A DNA stretch of 36,652 nucleotides from QYQD01 sp040755415 (GTDB taxonomy: Bacteria > Desulfobacterota > QYQD01). The position numbers were made by a program, and so were the translations under genes. The stretch spans positions 1 to 36,652 of the forward strand of contig JBFMAZ010000120.1 of NCBI GenBank assembly GCA_040755415.1. Reading direction: 5' to 3'. Positions 8,810 to 17,405 of this stretch are shown piece by piece. The notes under the pieces are model-generated. The model had not been told where the DNA came from. It saw only the letters and a program-made list of their open reading frames with translations, and searched no databases. The stretch's first letter is position 1. Every line of letters begins with the position of its first letter.

Positions 8810-9484
8810 TTACCGGTGGCGTTTCTTAAAAATCCAGATCAGGCCTGCACCGGTGATAAAGCCTCCTATGTGTGCGAACCAGGCTACGCCTCCCGCCAGC
8901 GCGTGGGTGGTTATAGCCAAACTGCCACTGAAAAATTGCATAATAAACCAAAAGGCGAGAAAAAAGAAGGCGGGGATCTCTATTATCTGAAAAAAGAAAA
9001 AGATAGGAATCAATGTCAGGATACGGGCATGAGGATATAAAAAAAAGTAAGCACCCATGACACCAGCGATGGCCCCGCTGGCTCCCACCATAGGTACTCT
9101 GGCGTATGGATTAACCCAGAATTGCGTCAAGGCGGCCGCTATTCCACAGAACAGATAAAAAAGAATATAGCGCAGATGTCCCATGCGGTCTTCGACATTG
9201 TCTCCAAATATCCACAGGATCCACATATTGGAGATAAGATGCACCCACCCGCCGTGCATGAACATGGAAGTAAAGATGGGATAGGCCCGCAGGGGAATGT
9301 TTGCCGGAGCAACCTCGGAGAGGTATTGATATACCGCCGGCGTAAACCCATAATACAAAATGAATTTTTCTATATATGGCCCCAAGGAAAGCTCATAAAT
9401 GAAGACCAGGACGTTGAGGATGATTATGCAGACATTGGCCAGAGGCCAGATACGGGAGGGGATGTTATCTCTTAAGGGAATCAT
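8810..9484 (-). CDS. Rhomboid-family intramembrane serine protease
   Basis: Multi-pass membrane protease of the rhomboid superfamily (224 residues). Catalytic serine S136 lies in GASGAIAG and the partner histidine H205 in WFAHIGGF. The supporting HxxxN motif is H82-N86 in VHLISNMW. About six membrane segments are visible (near residues 15-35, 75-95, 105-122, 133-150, 156-190 and 195-218). Its ATG (9484-9482) shares one base with the stop codon of the upstream sensor kinase (TAATG), which suggests translational coupling. The substrate is unknown. Genes of this subfamily are common in anaerobic diderms. Confidence 0.92.
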   Translation of the reverse strand: MIPLRDNIPSRIWPLANVCIIILNVLVFIYELSLGPYIEKFILYYGFTPAVYQYLSEVAPANIPLRAYPIFTSMFMHGGWVHLISNMWILWIFGDNVEDRMGHLRYILFYLFCGIAAALTQFWVNPYARVPMVGASGAIAGVMGAYFFLYPHARILTLIPIFFFFQIIEIPAFFFLAFWFIMQFFSGSLAITTHALAGGVAWFAHIGGFITGAGLIWIFKKRHR

Positions 9485-10848
9485 TAATTATTATTGGAGC
9501 AGGGGAGAATGAAATAAAAATTGTTTCCTTCAGTGACCGGTTCATAGCCTACCGCACCGCCGTGTACCTCGATGACGCTCTTTATAAAGTGCAGGCCGTG
9601 CCCGGTGCCTGATTGACTTATGGCATTGGCACCACGGTAGCCTTCATCGAAAATGCGGTCCGCATCTTCCGGTGCAAGGTGAGGGCCGGTTGTAAATACG
9701 TTGAATTTAATCCCGCACTTACCCTGGCCGAAACAATCACTGATCCGCTCCCGGCCAAAGGCCAGGCGCTTCACACGCCGGCCGTCAGCGGCTACTACGC
9801 CCTGCGTGTACTTGACGGCATTAGAGAACAAATTGGCATAAACCTGTGCTATCAAACCGACATCGACGGTGAGTTCGATATCCTCTTCCGGTATCCCGCC
9901 CATACGATTATCAATCTCAATGCCCCTATCCTCTAGTTGTTTTTGGTAACGTTCTAATTGGGGAGTAATAATATCTCGATTAAAGTTGATATGACTTTTT
10001 CGCAGGATCCATTGCCCGCGCTCGAAATGCCCACGACGGAATAAGGTCTCCAAAAATAGACTGGTGTTTCTGTAATGCTGATAGACCTGCTCATAGTCTT
10101 TAAGCATTTTTTTTATCAGTTTATTAAATTCATCTAAGACTCTTTCCAGATTATGCCGGTCTTCACCGGGAAGCTGCGAGAGAGCTGCGCTAAGTTCTTT
10201 CTCCAGGCTCTGACAGCGGATTATCTTTTTTAGGAGGTTTTTGAAAAATAACTGATAGTAAATATTGGGCGTAATGACGTTGTGCTCAATATCCGCTACC
10301 AGGCTGTTTATAAACTTGATATGGTCGATATTCTGCTGCCAGATGATCTTGGCATTTATGTTATATCCAATACGGTTTGCATATTTTTGGAAGAAAAATT
10401 TATCCTGATCGGTGAGGCCTCTTGCCGGATAAACTTCAAGCATGCCGATGAGCTGGTCTTTGGCATAGAACGGTAACCTCTCTACCAGCAGACGGTTGCC
10501 CCGGATGGGGAAAAAATAAGAGTCGTTGACCTGATAGGCCTGATTCTCTATACGTGCGGCCGCATTGGTATCTGATTCTTCAAGATAGAGGTCTTTGGTG
10601 CTGGAGCAAACCAGCCTTAAGTTATTTACAGGACTGACCAGGTAAAGCCTACTTTCCAGGTTAAAATATTCCTTCGGGACCATAACGCAGACCCGATAGA
10701 GATTCTGCAAGGTCTCGTATTCCTGAGCCAGGTCAAAGAAGGTCTTTAAGGCATTGCTTTGTATCTCTGAAAAATTATACCGCGCGTAATCTCCCCTTTT
10801 TTCCTGGACGCGTCTTCTAACCAGGTCCATATCCGCTGAGATGGCCAC
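9484..10848 (-). CDS. GAF-type sensor histidine kinase with an atypical ATP-binding G1 box
   Basis: Predicted soluble signalling protein with a GAF-like domain at about residues 40-165, no membrane segments, and a helical dimerisation region with IEHNVITPN (candidate phospho-histidine H189). A HATPase domain covers residues 325-450. The N box LFSNAVKYT (N343) and the G2 box GTGHGLHF (414-421) are present. The G1 box reads VFTTGPHL (384-391), where the family normally has V-x-D-x-G-x-G-I, so the adenine-contacting Asp and the second Gly are missing. It may be a weak kinase or a pseudokinase. GTG at 10848 is preceded by GGGATAGAGAA. No response regulator lies next to it, and the rhomboid gene overlaps its stop codon. 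Confidence 0.88.
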   Translation of the reverse strand: MAISADMDLVRRRVQEKRGDYARYNFSEIQSNALKTFFDLAQEYETLQNLYRVCVMVPKEYFNLESRLYLVSPVNNLRLVCSSTKDLYLEESDTNAAARIENQAYQVNDSYFFPIRGNRLLVERLPFYAKDQLIGMLEVYPARGLTDQDKFFFQKYANRIGYNINAKIIWQQNIDHIKFINSLVADIEHNVITPNIYYQLFFKNLLKKIIRCQSLEKELSAALSQLPGEDRHNLERVLDEFNKLIKKMLKDYEQVYQHYRNTSLFLETLFRRGHFERGQWILRKSHINFNRDIITPQLERYQKQLEDRGIEIDNRMGGIPEEDIELTVDVGLIAQVYANLFSNAVKYTQGVVAADGRRVKRLAFGRERISDCFGQGKCGIKFNVFTTGPHLAPEDADRIFDEGYRGANAISQSGTGHGLHFIKSVIEVHGGAVGYEPVTEGNNFYFILPCSNNN

Positions 10849-10879
10849 TTCTCTATCCCTACTCTTGTTATATTGTGCA

Positions 10880-11164
10880 GTAACCCTTTAGCTCTTCGAA
10901 ACGGCTATTGATACCGCAAGCTTCGATTACTTCGGGATCGGCGCTAAATCCGAAATCTTAATATCGAAATTCGAAACAAATTCAAATTCCTAATGTCTCA
11001 ATGTTCAAAACCGCATCGTAATCAATTCTTTTTGATCATTCGGATTTTGTTCATTCGATATTGTTTCGAGATTCGTGCTTCGGATTTCGGATTTGAAACC
11101 ACGCTGTATTCGGGAATCCAGCACATCGCACGACCCATAGCGTTTCAAAAAACTAAGCTGTTAC
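10880..11164. repeat. GTAAC-end element, CGAAATTCG type
   Basis: A 285-bp non-coding unit begins GTAACCCTTTAGC and ends, inverted, as GTAACAGCTTAG. Inside are 7-bp periodic runs built from CGAAATT/CGGATTT units. It aligns over its length with 17412-17865 (without the nested insert) and with 32981-33249. The flanking 8-mers (ATTGTGCA, ATTTTTAT) match poorly, so no target duplication can be claimed here. It occupies most of the 400-bp gap between the kinase gene and the por operon. The rest of that gap holds the por terminator. Confidence 0.8.
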
Positions 11165-11189
11165 ATTTTTATAATAGCATCTGTATCCA

Positions 11190-11223
11190 AAAAAAGAAAG
11201 GCGCAGGTTGAGCCTGCGCCTTT
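11190..11223 (-). terminator. Rho-independent terminator of porGDAB
   Basis: A perfect 11-bp stem, AAAGGCGCAGG (11197-11207) with CCTGCGCCTTT (11213-11223), has a 5-base loop. On the minus strand it is followed by CTTTTTTT. It starts 25 bases past the porB stop codon, as expected for the end of this operon. Confidence 0.92.
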
Positions 11224-11248
11224 CGAAATATTACTAATTCCAGGACAG

Positions 11249-12190
11249 TTATGCGGTCTCACCGGCCAGCTTTAACAGCTTGTCATATTCTTCGTCCACC
11301 TGTCTCTGGATTTGGGCAATAATGTCATCGGTCAAATGACGGAACCGGCCCTGCTTCTTCAGATACTCGGCTACGGGTTTTGGTTTTGTAATCTTACGGT
11401 TAATTATGTATTTACCTTCGATGACCTCATAAAGTGGAAAGACTTTAGTCTCTACAGCTAATTTACTTATCTCGATAGCCAGGTCGCCGCCGTGCCTCCA
11501 GCCGGTGGGGCAGGATGAGTAAATATGCAGGTAAGCGGGCCCCTTGACCAGAGCGGCCTTTTTGGCCTTGTTCATTAAATCCAGGAAATAGGCCGGCGAG
11601 GCCGTTGCTACGTAAGGGATATTATGGGCTACGGCAATGGCCGGAACGTTCTTTTTCTTCGTCGCCTGCCCAAAACTCTTTTTCCCTGGCGGGGAAGTGG
11701 TGGTCATGGCGCCATAGGGCGTGGAGCTTGAACGCTGCACGCCGGTATTCATGTAGGCCTCGTTATCCAGGCAGATATAGACAAAGTCGTGGCCCCTCTC
11801 CATGGCACCGGATAAGGCCTGCAGGCCGATGTCCGCAGTGGCCCCGTCTCCGCCTATGGCTACGATATCGATATGTTTTTGGGGAATTCTCCCCTTACGC
11901 ATAAGTACCTTCAGGGCCGCTTCCGTGCCCGAGGCCACGGCGGCCGCATTTTCAAAGGCCACATGCAACCAGGGCACATTCCAGGCCGTTTGCGGGAAGG
12001 TCGAAGTAATAATCTCCATACAGCCCGTGGCACTGATGGCAATACTGTTCATACCAATGGCCTTCATGGCCAGTTTAAGTGCCAGGACCTCGCCACAGCC
12101 CTGACAGGCCCGGTGCCCGGAGGCTATAGGATCCGCTAAAGGCAGCTTCTTTGCCGAAAATCCTTTGAACTTTTCAAACTCTTTGATCAT
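11249..12190 (-). CDS. porB: 2-oxoacid:ferredoxin oxidoreductase, beta (TPP-binding) subunit, PorB
   Basis: Binds thiamine pyrophosphate and a [4Fe-4S] cluster and, with the other three subunits, interconverts pyruvate plus CoA with acetyl-CoA plus CO2 using ferredoxin. The TPP motif runs from GDG (114-116) to LDNEAYMNTG (141-150). Likely cluster cysteines are C29, C32 (CQGCGE), C57 and C227 (SSCPTGW). The SSTPYGAMTTTSPPGK segment is typical of pyruvate-type beta subunits, so pyruvate is favoured over branched-chain oxoacids. The start overlaps the porA stop by 4 bp (ATGA). It is the last gene of the operon, just before the terminator. Confidence 0.94.
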   Translation of the reverse strand: MIKEFEKFKGFSAKKLPLADPIASGHRACQGCGEVLALKLAMKAIGMNSIAISATGCMEIITSTFPQTAWNVPWLHVAFENAAAVASGTEAALKVLMRKGRIPQKHIDIVAIGGDGATADIGLQALSGAMERGHDFVYICLDNEAYMNTGVQRSSSTPYGAMTTTSPPGKKSFGQATKKKNVPAIAVAHNIPYVATASPAYFLDLMNKAKKAALVKGPAYLHIYSSCPTGWRHGGDLAIEISKLAVETKVFPLYEVIEGKYIINRKITKPKPVAEYLKKQGRFRHLTDDIIAQIQRQVDEEYDKLLKLAGETA

Positions 12191-13365
12191 ATCTCCCTCA
12201 CTCCGATCATTTCATAAAGTTGTTTCGGTCTCTTTTTGGTATAAGTAAATGCCTTGGAAACTATCTCTTCAAAATTTTCTACCGTAACATCCCGTCCGCC
12301 CAGACCGGCAATAAAGTTAAAGACCCTTGGCCGGCCGCGCTCTGCATAGAGGGCGGCCTTGATTTCTTCGGCCACCGGGCCGCAGGCCCCACCCGGAGAC
12401 AAGGCCCGATCCACTACGGCCAGTGTCTGGGCGCCGGCGATAGCCTTTTTGAATTCCGGGGCCGGGAAAGGCTTCCAGAGGCGGAAACGTACCAGGCCTA
12501 CCGGCAGCCCTTTTTCGCGCATCTTATCAATGGCGGTCATGGCTGTCTCGGAAATGCTTCCCATCGTAATAAGAATAACTTCAGCTCCTTCGGTCTTATA
12601 TGACTCTACCGGGTTATAATAACGCCCGAAGAGGTCGCCGAATTCCTTCCAGGCCTTAAGAACGACCTTTTTAGAATTGATCAGGACTTCATTCGTGGCC
12701 TTTTTGGCCTCCGTATATATCTCTGGTATCCCTACCAGACCCATAGACACCGGCCTTCTCGGATCCAGGCGCACCTTCGGCTTGTACGGGGGGAGATACT
12801 TATCCACTTCGGTCTTGTCCAGTATCTCAATGGGTTCAATAACATGGCTCAGGGTAAATCCATCCATATTGACAATGACCGGTAACAAGACCTTAGAATC
12901 TTCGGCCACCCGGAAGGCGTGCAGGACCAAGTCAAAGACCTCCTGCCCGTTCTCTGCAAAGGTCTGGATCCAGGCGATATCCTGCTCGGCCATGATGTCA
13001 CTATGGTCGTTCCAGATGCTGATCGGACCGGAAAGAGACCGGTTCGCTACTACCATCACGATAGGCAGCCTCATCGCTGGTGCAATGAAAAGAATCTCAT
13101 GCATCAGGGCCAGACCCTGTGAACTGGTGGCCGTAAAGGTCCGGGCGCCCGCGGCTGAGGAGCCGATACAACAGCTCATAGCGGAATGCTCGGATTCTAC
13201 CGGAACAAAAGCGGCGTCCAGCTCCCCATCAGCCACTACCTCCGAGAGGTGTTCAACAATATGTGTCTGGGGAGTGATCGGATAAGCCGCAATAAGATCA
13301 ACATCCGCCAATTTGACGGCCTCACTGGCGGCTATGGAAACCTCCATCCCAACGCGTTTTGCCAT
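12187..13365 (-). CDS. porA: 2-oxoacid:ferredoxin oxidoreductase, alpha subunit, PorA
   Basis: Pyrimidine-binding half of the TPP site plus the transketolase C-terminal domain. Family hallmarks are AAYPITPQTHIVE at residues 26-38, the SEHSAMSCCIGSSAAGART segment (catalytic-site region) and FTATSSQGLALMHE. The C-terminal transketolase-like part reads LITMGSISETA. The 392 residues match the four-subunit enzyme. The start is 5 bases after the porD stop and the gene overlaps porB by 4 bp. Acts in the cytoplasm in acetyl-CoA/pyruvate interconversion, in either fermentative oxidation or CO2 assimilation; direction cannot be told from sequence. Confidence 0.94.
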   Translation of the reverse strand: MAKRVGMEVSIAASEAVKLADVDLIAAYPITPQTHIVEHLSEVVADGELDAAFVPVESEHSAMSCCIGSSAAGARTFTATSSQGLALMHEILFIAPAMRLPIVMVVANRSLSGPISIWNDHSDIMAEQDIAWIQTFAENGQEVFDLVLHAFRVAEDSKVLLPVIVNMDGFTLSHVIEPIEILDKTEVDKYLPPYKPKVRLDPRRPVSMGLVGIPEIYTEAKKATNEVLINSKKVVLKAWKEFGDLFGRYYNPVESYKTEGAEVILITMGSISETAMTAIDKMREKGLPVGLVRFRLWKPFPAPEFKKAIAGAQTLAVVDRALSPGGACGPVAEEIKAALYAERGRPRVFNFIAGLGGRDVTVENFEEIVSKAFTYTKKRPKQLYEMIGVREI

Positions 13366-13370
13366 ATTAA

Positions 13371-13664
13371 CTAATCCTCCTCTAAAACCATGGTAATGGC
13401 GACTTTAGGACATTCTTTGGCACAGATACCGCAGCCCTTACAGTAATCCAGATTGACCTTGTAATACCCCTCCTCTGCCGGGACCATAGCCAGATCAGGG
13501 CAATAAACCCAACATAACCCACACTTAATACATTTGTCCCTATCCACAACCGGACGTTGCGACCGCCAATCACCTGTTTTGAAGGCGCGGGAACTGCCCG
13601 GCTGCCGTATGACACAGCCCAAATCGAGTTCTTTCCAACCCATTACGGCGTCTATTTTTGCCAT
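13371..13664 (-). CDS. porD: 2-oxoacid:ferredoxin oxidoreductase, delta (ferredoxin-like) subunit, PorD
   Basis: A small 97-residue protein with two complete [4Fe-4S] binding motifs: CIKCGLCWVYCP (C45, C48, C51, C55) and CKGCGICAKECP (C75, C78, C81, C85). It passes electrons from the TPP site to external ferredoxin. It is a separate polypeptide here, as in the archaeal-type four-subunit enzyme, and not fused as in the single-chain PFOR. It lies one base after the porG stop and 5 bases before porA, so the subunits are translated from one message. Confidence 0.95.
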   Translation of the reverse strand: MAKIDAVMGWKELDLGCVIRQPGSSRAFKTGDWRSQRPVVDRDKCIKCGLCWVYCPDLAMVPAEEGYYKVNLDYCKGCGICAKECPKVAITMVLEED

Positions 13665-13665
13665 A

Positions 13666-14217
13666 TTACGACTCCCTTATGATAGTTTCAGTCATAGCCC
13701 GGTTGAAGGCTGTCTTGTTCTTCTCCGCAATGCGACCGAAGCGTTTATCAATGGCCTTTCCTAACGCATCGCTACTTACTATACCGGTAGATTTAAGTAA
13801 GGCCCCAAGCATGGTCGTATTGGTTATGGGGACCCCCATGCTCTCCAGGGCGATCTTGGTGGCATCCACCGTAGCAATCTTTGCCCTGACATTTAATAAC
13901 CCGGCCATCTCTTCCGGTGTCTTGGAGGTATTTATAATTACCGTCCCTCCGTCTTTCAGGCCGGCGGCCACATTGACGATCTTAAGAATGCTCGGGTCGA
14001 GGACCATGACCACATTTGGTCCATAAACCTTTTCCCGCGTCCTGATGGGCTTATCGCTAACCCTTATAAAGGCCGCTACAGGTGCCCCCCGCCGTTCCGG
14101 TCCGAAACTCGGAAAGGCCTGCGCATATTTCCCGTCGTCAATGGCTGCAATGGCCACCAGTTCGGCTGAAGTAACCGCCCCCTGGCCGCCCCTACCATGG
14201 ATTCTGATCTCGATCAT
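13666..14217 (-). CDS. porG: 2-oxoacid:ferredoxin oxidoreductase, gamma subunit, PorG
   Basis: The gamma subunit contributes the CoA-interacting domain of the complex. It starts MIEIRIHGRGGQGAVTSAEL, the standard family N-terminus, with GRGGQG at residues 8-13. ATG at 14217 is chosen because GGAGGAGA lies 8 bases upstream. A GTG at 14235 would put this ribosome binding site inside the gene. It is the first gene of the gamma-delta-alpha-beta order (porGDAB) that is usual for the four-subunit enzyme. Confidence 0.93.
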   Translation of the reverse strand: MIEIRIHGRGGQGAVTSAELVAIAAIDDGKYAQAFPSFGPERRGAPVAAFIRVSDKPIRTREKVYGPNVVMVLDPSILKIVNVAAGLKDGGTVIINTSKTPEEMAGLLNVRAKIATVDATKIALESMGVPITNTTMLGALLKSTGIVSSDALGKAIDKRFGRIAEKNKTAFNRAMTETIIRES

Positions 14218-14290
14218 GATTTGATTCTCCTCCACCCGGTTTGCTTCTTCTGTAAATTGGTAACCGACTTATTGCTCACAGCGAGGCTTT

Positions 14291-14319
14291 TGCGTAGCAC
14301 GCAGCACTTCTTTTGTCAA
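14291..14319 (-). promoter_or_regulatory. Possible sigma70-type promoter of porGDAB
   Basis: On the minus strand a perfect TTGACA lies at 14319-14314. After 17 bases comes TACGCA, a poor -10 hexamer (14296-14291), about 75 bases before the porG ATG. This is the only good -35 in the recR-porG gap. The weak -10 makes it tentative. Confidence 0.35.
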
Positions 14320-14365
14320 GTCTTTTGGCTTGTTATTAATTTAACAAAGGCTTTTGCCAGGGGCC

Positions 14366-14965
14366 TTACGCCCTGGTCCTGGCTTCTAACGCCCGTTTTA
14401 GGGTCATCTCATCATTGTATTTAAGGTCTGTACCCATAGGAACTCCGCAGGCAATGCGGGTCACAGTTACATATTCATTTTTAAGCAATCCGGCCAAGTA
14501 GGCAGCCGTGGCTTCTCCAGCCACGGTTGGGCTGGTTGCCAGGATTACCTCTTTCACCTGACCGCTTTTTATACGTAAAAGAAGTTCTTTTATCTTGAGC
14601 TCATCCGGACCAACCCCATCCATAGGCGAGATTACGCCGTGCAGGACGTGATAATGCCCTTTAAATCCGCCGGATTTTTCTATAGCCATCATATCCCCCG
14701 GATCTTCGAGTACGCAAATCACGTCAGAAGTTCGTTTGGGGTCTGCACAGATGGTACAGGGATCGGTTTCCGCAAAACTGAAACAGGTAGAGCAAAACCG
14801 TATCTTTTCCTTGACTTCGTCAATACTTTGGGCCAGTTCTTTGGCCCTCACCTCGGGCCAACGGAGTATTGCCAGGGCAAGACGTGTCGCCGTCTTTTCT
14901 CCAATACCGGGTAAATTACCCAGATTTCGGATAAGTCGTAAAAGAGCCGGTGGGAAAACGGACAT
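14366..14965 (-). CDS. recR: Recombination mediator protein RecR
   Basis: Works with RecO (encoded at 30035-30841) to load RecA onto SSB-coated gaps. The 199 residues match the family. In order there is an HhH region near the N-terminus (LGNLPGIGEKTATRLA), a C4 zinc finger (CSTCFSFAETDPCTIC), and a Toprim domain starting VICVLEDPGDMMAIEKSG with the conserved HVLHGVISPMDG stretch. It lies 8 bases after ebfC, the usual dnaX-ebfC-recR order. Confidence 0.97.
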   Translation of the reverse strand: MSVFPPALLRLIRNLGNLPGIGEKTATRLALAILRWPEVRAKELAQSIDEVKEKIRFCSTCFSFAETDPCTICADPKRTSDVICVLEDPGDMMAIEKSGGFKGHYHVLHGVISPMDGVGPDELKIKELLLRIKSGQVKEVILATSPTVAGEATAAYLAGLLKNEYVTVTRIACGVPMGTDLKYNDEMTLKRALEARTRA

Positions 14966-14973
14966 GGCTATGA

Positions 14974-15285
14974 TTACAAGAGCCCCGGAATCTTAAAGCC
15001 ACCGGCGACCTGGGCCATCTCTTCCTGCATCATCTGCTGAGATTTCTTCAGGGCATCATTTACCGCAGCCAGGATCAGGTCCTGTAACATATCAAGATCA
15101 TTAGGGTCTACGACTTCTCGTTCTATCTTTATGGATACTATTTCCTGCCGGCCATTGGCTACGACCGTTACCATCCCGCCACCCGCAGAGCTTTCCACGG
15201 TCTTGTTGGCCAGCTCCTCCTGTACCTTGGTCATTTTAGCCTGTATTTTTTGCGCCTGCTTAACTAATCCTCCCAGATCTTTCAC
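14974..15285 (-). CDS. ebfC: Nucleoid-associated protein EbfC/YbaB
   Basis: Small dimeric DNA-binding protein of the YbaB family (103 residues from this start). It has an N-terminal helix (DLGGLVKQAQKIQAKMTKVQEEL), a central sheet (GMVTVVANGRQEIVSIKIE) and a C-terminal helix with NDALKKSQQMMQEEM. GTG at 15285 follows AAGGAG (15297-15292) by a good distance and gives the family's normal length. A longer frame to 15372 reads through repeat-derived sequence and is not credible. It lies between dnaX and recR, but a repeat element separates it from dnaX. Confidence 0.94.
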   Translation of the reverse strand: MKDLGGLVKQAQKIQAKMTKVQEELANKTVESSAGGGMVTVVANGRQEIVSIKIEREVVDPNDLDMLQDLILAAVNDALKKSQQMMQEEMAQVAGGFKIPGLL

Positions 15286-15299
15286 ATTCTTCTCCTTAA

Positions 15300-15468
15300 A
15301 AGATAGCTTTGCAAAAAGTAAAATTTCACCGCAGAGATCGCTGAGAACGCTGAGATAACATGCAGTAGTCAATAGTCAGTGGTCAGTAGTCAGTTGCAAC
15401 GGACAACGGACTACAAACAACGGACAATAGGTGCTCAGCGGTGAAAAGGCTTTTTACGAATTCATCAA
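15300..15468. repeat. TCGTAAAAAG-end repeat element between dnaX and ebfC
   Basis: The right end reads, inverted, TTGATGAATTCGTAAAAAG (15468-15450). The left end is the weaker match AGCTTTGCAAAAAG ending at 15318. Inside are a CACCGC-9-bp array, four GTCANTR 7-bp units from 15368, and CAACGGA 7-bp units, then the inverse GCGGTGAAAAG. It is closely related in order of parts to 6140-6332. It sits inside a conserved operon without breaking a gene. Confidence 0.75.
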
Positions 15469-15493
15469 AAATAATTTTACGTTATTTGGGCAG

Positions 15494-17197
15494 TCAGCAA
15501 TCAGCTTCCTTTTCGATCTTGATCTCCTCGATATGTCCGCCGAAGATGCTTAGCGCCTCTTGAACCAAGGGGTGCTTTACTATCTCCTCCCGGGCGGTAC
15601 GTTCCCAGCCTGTTTCCTCTGCTGTTTCACGACCAGGAGCTGCCACTGATTCTGAAAGTATATCTATTCTTATGTCTCGCTGGTAATATTCCCGACAAAT
15701 CTCGCGCAGTCGTGCGTTATAAAAAGGATCTCTTAAGAGATCAGAAAGGGAATGATCGGCAAACACAATGGCCAGCGTATCATTTTTTATTGTCAGCCCC
15801 TGACATTGTTGTAGAATCGAGGCCAGGGGAACGCTCTTGCCTTTAATGAAACCTAAAAAGTCCTCCATATCTTCCGGGCTACCAGATGCAAATGAGGCTC
15901 CTGGTTCTCTCTCTTCCTGCCTGCGGCTATCCAGGCCCGTCCTGGCACTATGCGATACCTTGCTTGGTATACCACTATAGACCAGGTCTGGGCCAGGGTC
16001 TGACCGTGGCGGGCAGGCCATGGTCTTACCCTGGACGGGTAACGGACCCTCATTAATACCAGACGCCAGAATGGAGATCTGTTCTAATATCTTTTCTACC
16101 GGAACAACATCCTTTAACAGGCTCGCGCGCATCAGTATCATCTCAAGGGTCAATCTGGGCTGCGAAGACCTTCTTAATTCCTCCCACCCCTGTAGCAGCA
16201 ACTGGAGATACAGGTAGATGGTCTCGATACTTCTTGCCTGCCCCAGTCTATCCAGTTCTTCCTTTTCATCGTCTGCAACATCTATTAAAAGGCCTGATTT
16301 CCGGCAGGTTTTAATAATGACCAGGTTACGAAGGGCCTCTACCAGACCAGCATAAAACCGTTTTAAGTCCTGACCCTGGGTGTAGACCCGATCTATCAGG
16401 TCTATACCTCGTTCAAGGTTATGTTCAAATACGGCCTCTACCATCTCGATAACCTGCCTCTGGTCAACGAGACCGAAGATAGAAGCTATTTCTTCCTCCC
16501 GAACTTCATCCCCGCCGTAGGAGATAATCCGATCCAGGAGGCTTAGGGCATCCCTCATACTACCTTCAGCTTCCCGGGCAATAAAGCGCAGACACCCCGG
16601 GCTTAGCTTTATACCTTCCTGGTCGGTAATAGCCTTAAGGTGGCCGGTAATCACCGATGCGGGAAGACGTTTAAAATCATAGCGCTGGCACCGTGAAAGG
16701 ATGGTAATAGGAATTTTGTGTGGCTCTGTAGTAGCAAAGATAAAGATGACATGGGCCGGCGGCTCCTCTAAGGTCTTGAGAAGGGCATTAAAGGCCGGTT
16801 CGGTGAGCATGTGCACTTCATCGATAATGTATATCTTATACCGGCATTTGGCCGGGAGGTACCTGGCGTTTTCTCTTAATTCGCGGATCTCGTCAATACC
16901 GCGGTTAGAAGCCCCGTCTATCTCATAGATATCTACAGATGAACCATTGGTAATCTCCCGGCAGATGGAACATTGATTACAAGGTGTCTCCGTGGGGCCG
17001 CTTTCGCATTCCAAAGCCTTGGCCAGGATACGTGCTACCGAGGTCTTACCTACACCACGGGCCCCCGCGAAGAGGTAGGCATGGGCCACCCGTCCCTGCC
17101 GGACGGCATTTTGCAGAGTCTGGACCACATGACCCTGACCCATAACTTCAGAAAAATTTTGCGGCCGCCACTTTCTGGCCAGGACAAGATAGGCCAT
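15494..17197 (-). CDS. dnaX: DNA polymerase III subunits gamma/tau, DnaX
   Basis: Clamp-loader ATPase that opens the sliding clamp. Tau also links the polymerases to the DnaB helicase. The AAA+ module is complete: GARGVGKTS (Walker A at 45-52), the zinc-binding cysteines in CESGPTETPCNQCSIC, IIDEVHMLT (Walker B) and LSRCQRYDFKRL (sensor and SRC motif). A tau-like C-terminal part follows, with an acidic low-complexity linker near residues 385-430 and a helical end. The 567 residues are usual for a full tau form. No convincing slippery heptamer for a gamma frameshift was seen. It is directly downstream of the SRP RNA gene. Confidence 0.97.
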   Translation of the reverse strand: MAYLVLARKWRPQNFSEVMGQGHVVQTLQNAVRQGRVAHAYLFAGARGVGKTSVARILAKALECESGPTETPCNQCSICREITNGSSVDIYEIDGASNRGIDEIRELRENARYLPAKCRYKIYIIDEVHMLTEPAFNALLKTLEEPPAHVIFIFATTEPHKIPITILSRCQRYDFKRLPASVITGHLKAITDQEGIKLSPGCLRFIAREAEGSMRDALSLLDRIISYGGDEVREEEIASIFGLVDQRQVIEMVEAVFEHNLERGIDLIDRVYTQGQDLKRFYAGLVEALRNLVIIKTCRKSGLLIDVADDEKEELDRLGQARSIETIYLYLQLLLQGWEELRRSSQPRLTLEMILMRASLLKDVVPVEKILEQISILASGINEGPLPVQGKTMACPPRSDPGPDLVYSGIPSKVSHSARTGLDSRRQEEREPGASFASGSPEDMEDFLGFIKGKSVPLASILQQCQGLTIKNDTLAIVFADHSLSDLLRDPFYNARLREICREYYQRDIRIDILSESVAAPGRETAEETGWERTAREEIVKHPLVQEALSIFGGHIEEIKIEKEADC

Positions 17198-17296
17198 TTT
17201 TTGGTCCTTGTTTCAGAAGCGCTTCGGTATCAGCATTCAGACCCCTCTGTAGGCAGACCGATTGCTGAACACTGATAGCCGATAGCTAAAATTAAT

Positions 17297-17398
17297 GATA
17301 GCCAGGCACCCCTGCGGCACACGAAAGTTCTTGCTGCCGTTGCTTCCTTCCGGACCTGGCGGGGTTCGCAAGTTTCCGTTGCGCAGGACCCGGCTATC
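17297..17398 (-). ncRNA. ffs: Signal recognition particle RNA, small bacterial (4.5S) type
   Basis: The minus strand carries the invariant SRP core AGGTCCGGAAGGAAGCA with its GGAA tetraloop and asymmetric bulge. The termini pair: GATAGCC at the 5' end (17398-17392) with GGCTATC at the 3' end. Paired arms GGGTCCTGCGC and GCAGGGGTGCC continue inward, giving a single hairpin of about 102 nt with no Alu domain. It lies about 100 bases upstream of dnaX, the same place as the SRP RNA in Bacillus. Confidence 0.95.
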
Positions 17399-17405
17399 AA
17401 ATTAA

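Noticed and set aside
10993..11211. Short open frame between the kinase and por genes
   Set aside because: It lies almost wholly inside the 10880-11164 repeat element. Similar frames in other copies differ, so it is repeat sequence and not a gene.
15286..15372. Longer N-terminus of ebfC
   Set aside because: The extra 29 codons run through a repeat element. The GTG at 15285 has a strong ribosome binding site and gives the family length.
15494..17197. Programmed frameshift for a short DnaX gamma form
   Set aside because: The only A-run noticed on the coding strand (complement of about 15784-15789) reads ATA AAA AAT in frame and is not a canonical slippery heptamer with a following stem.
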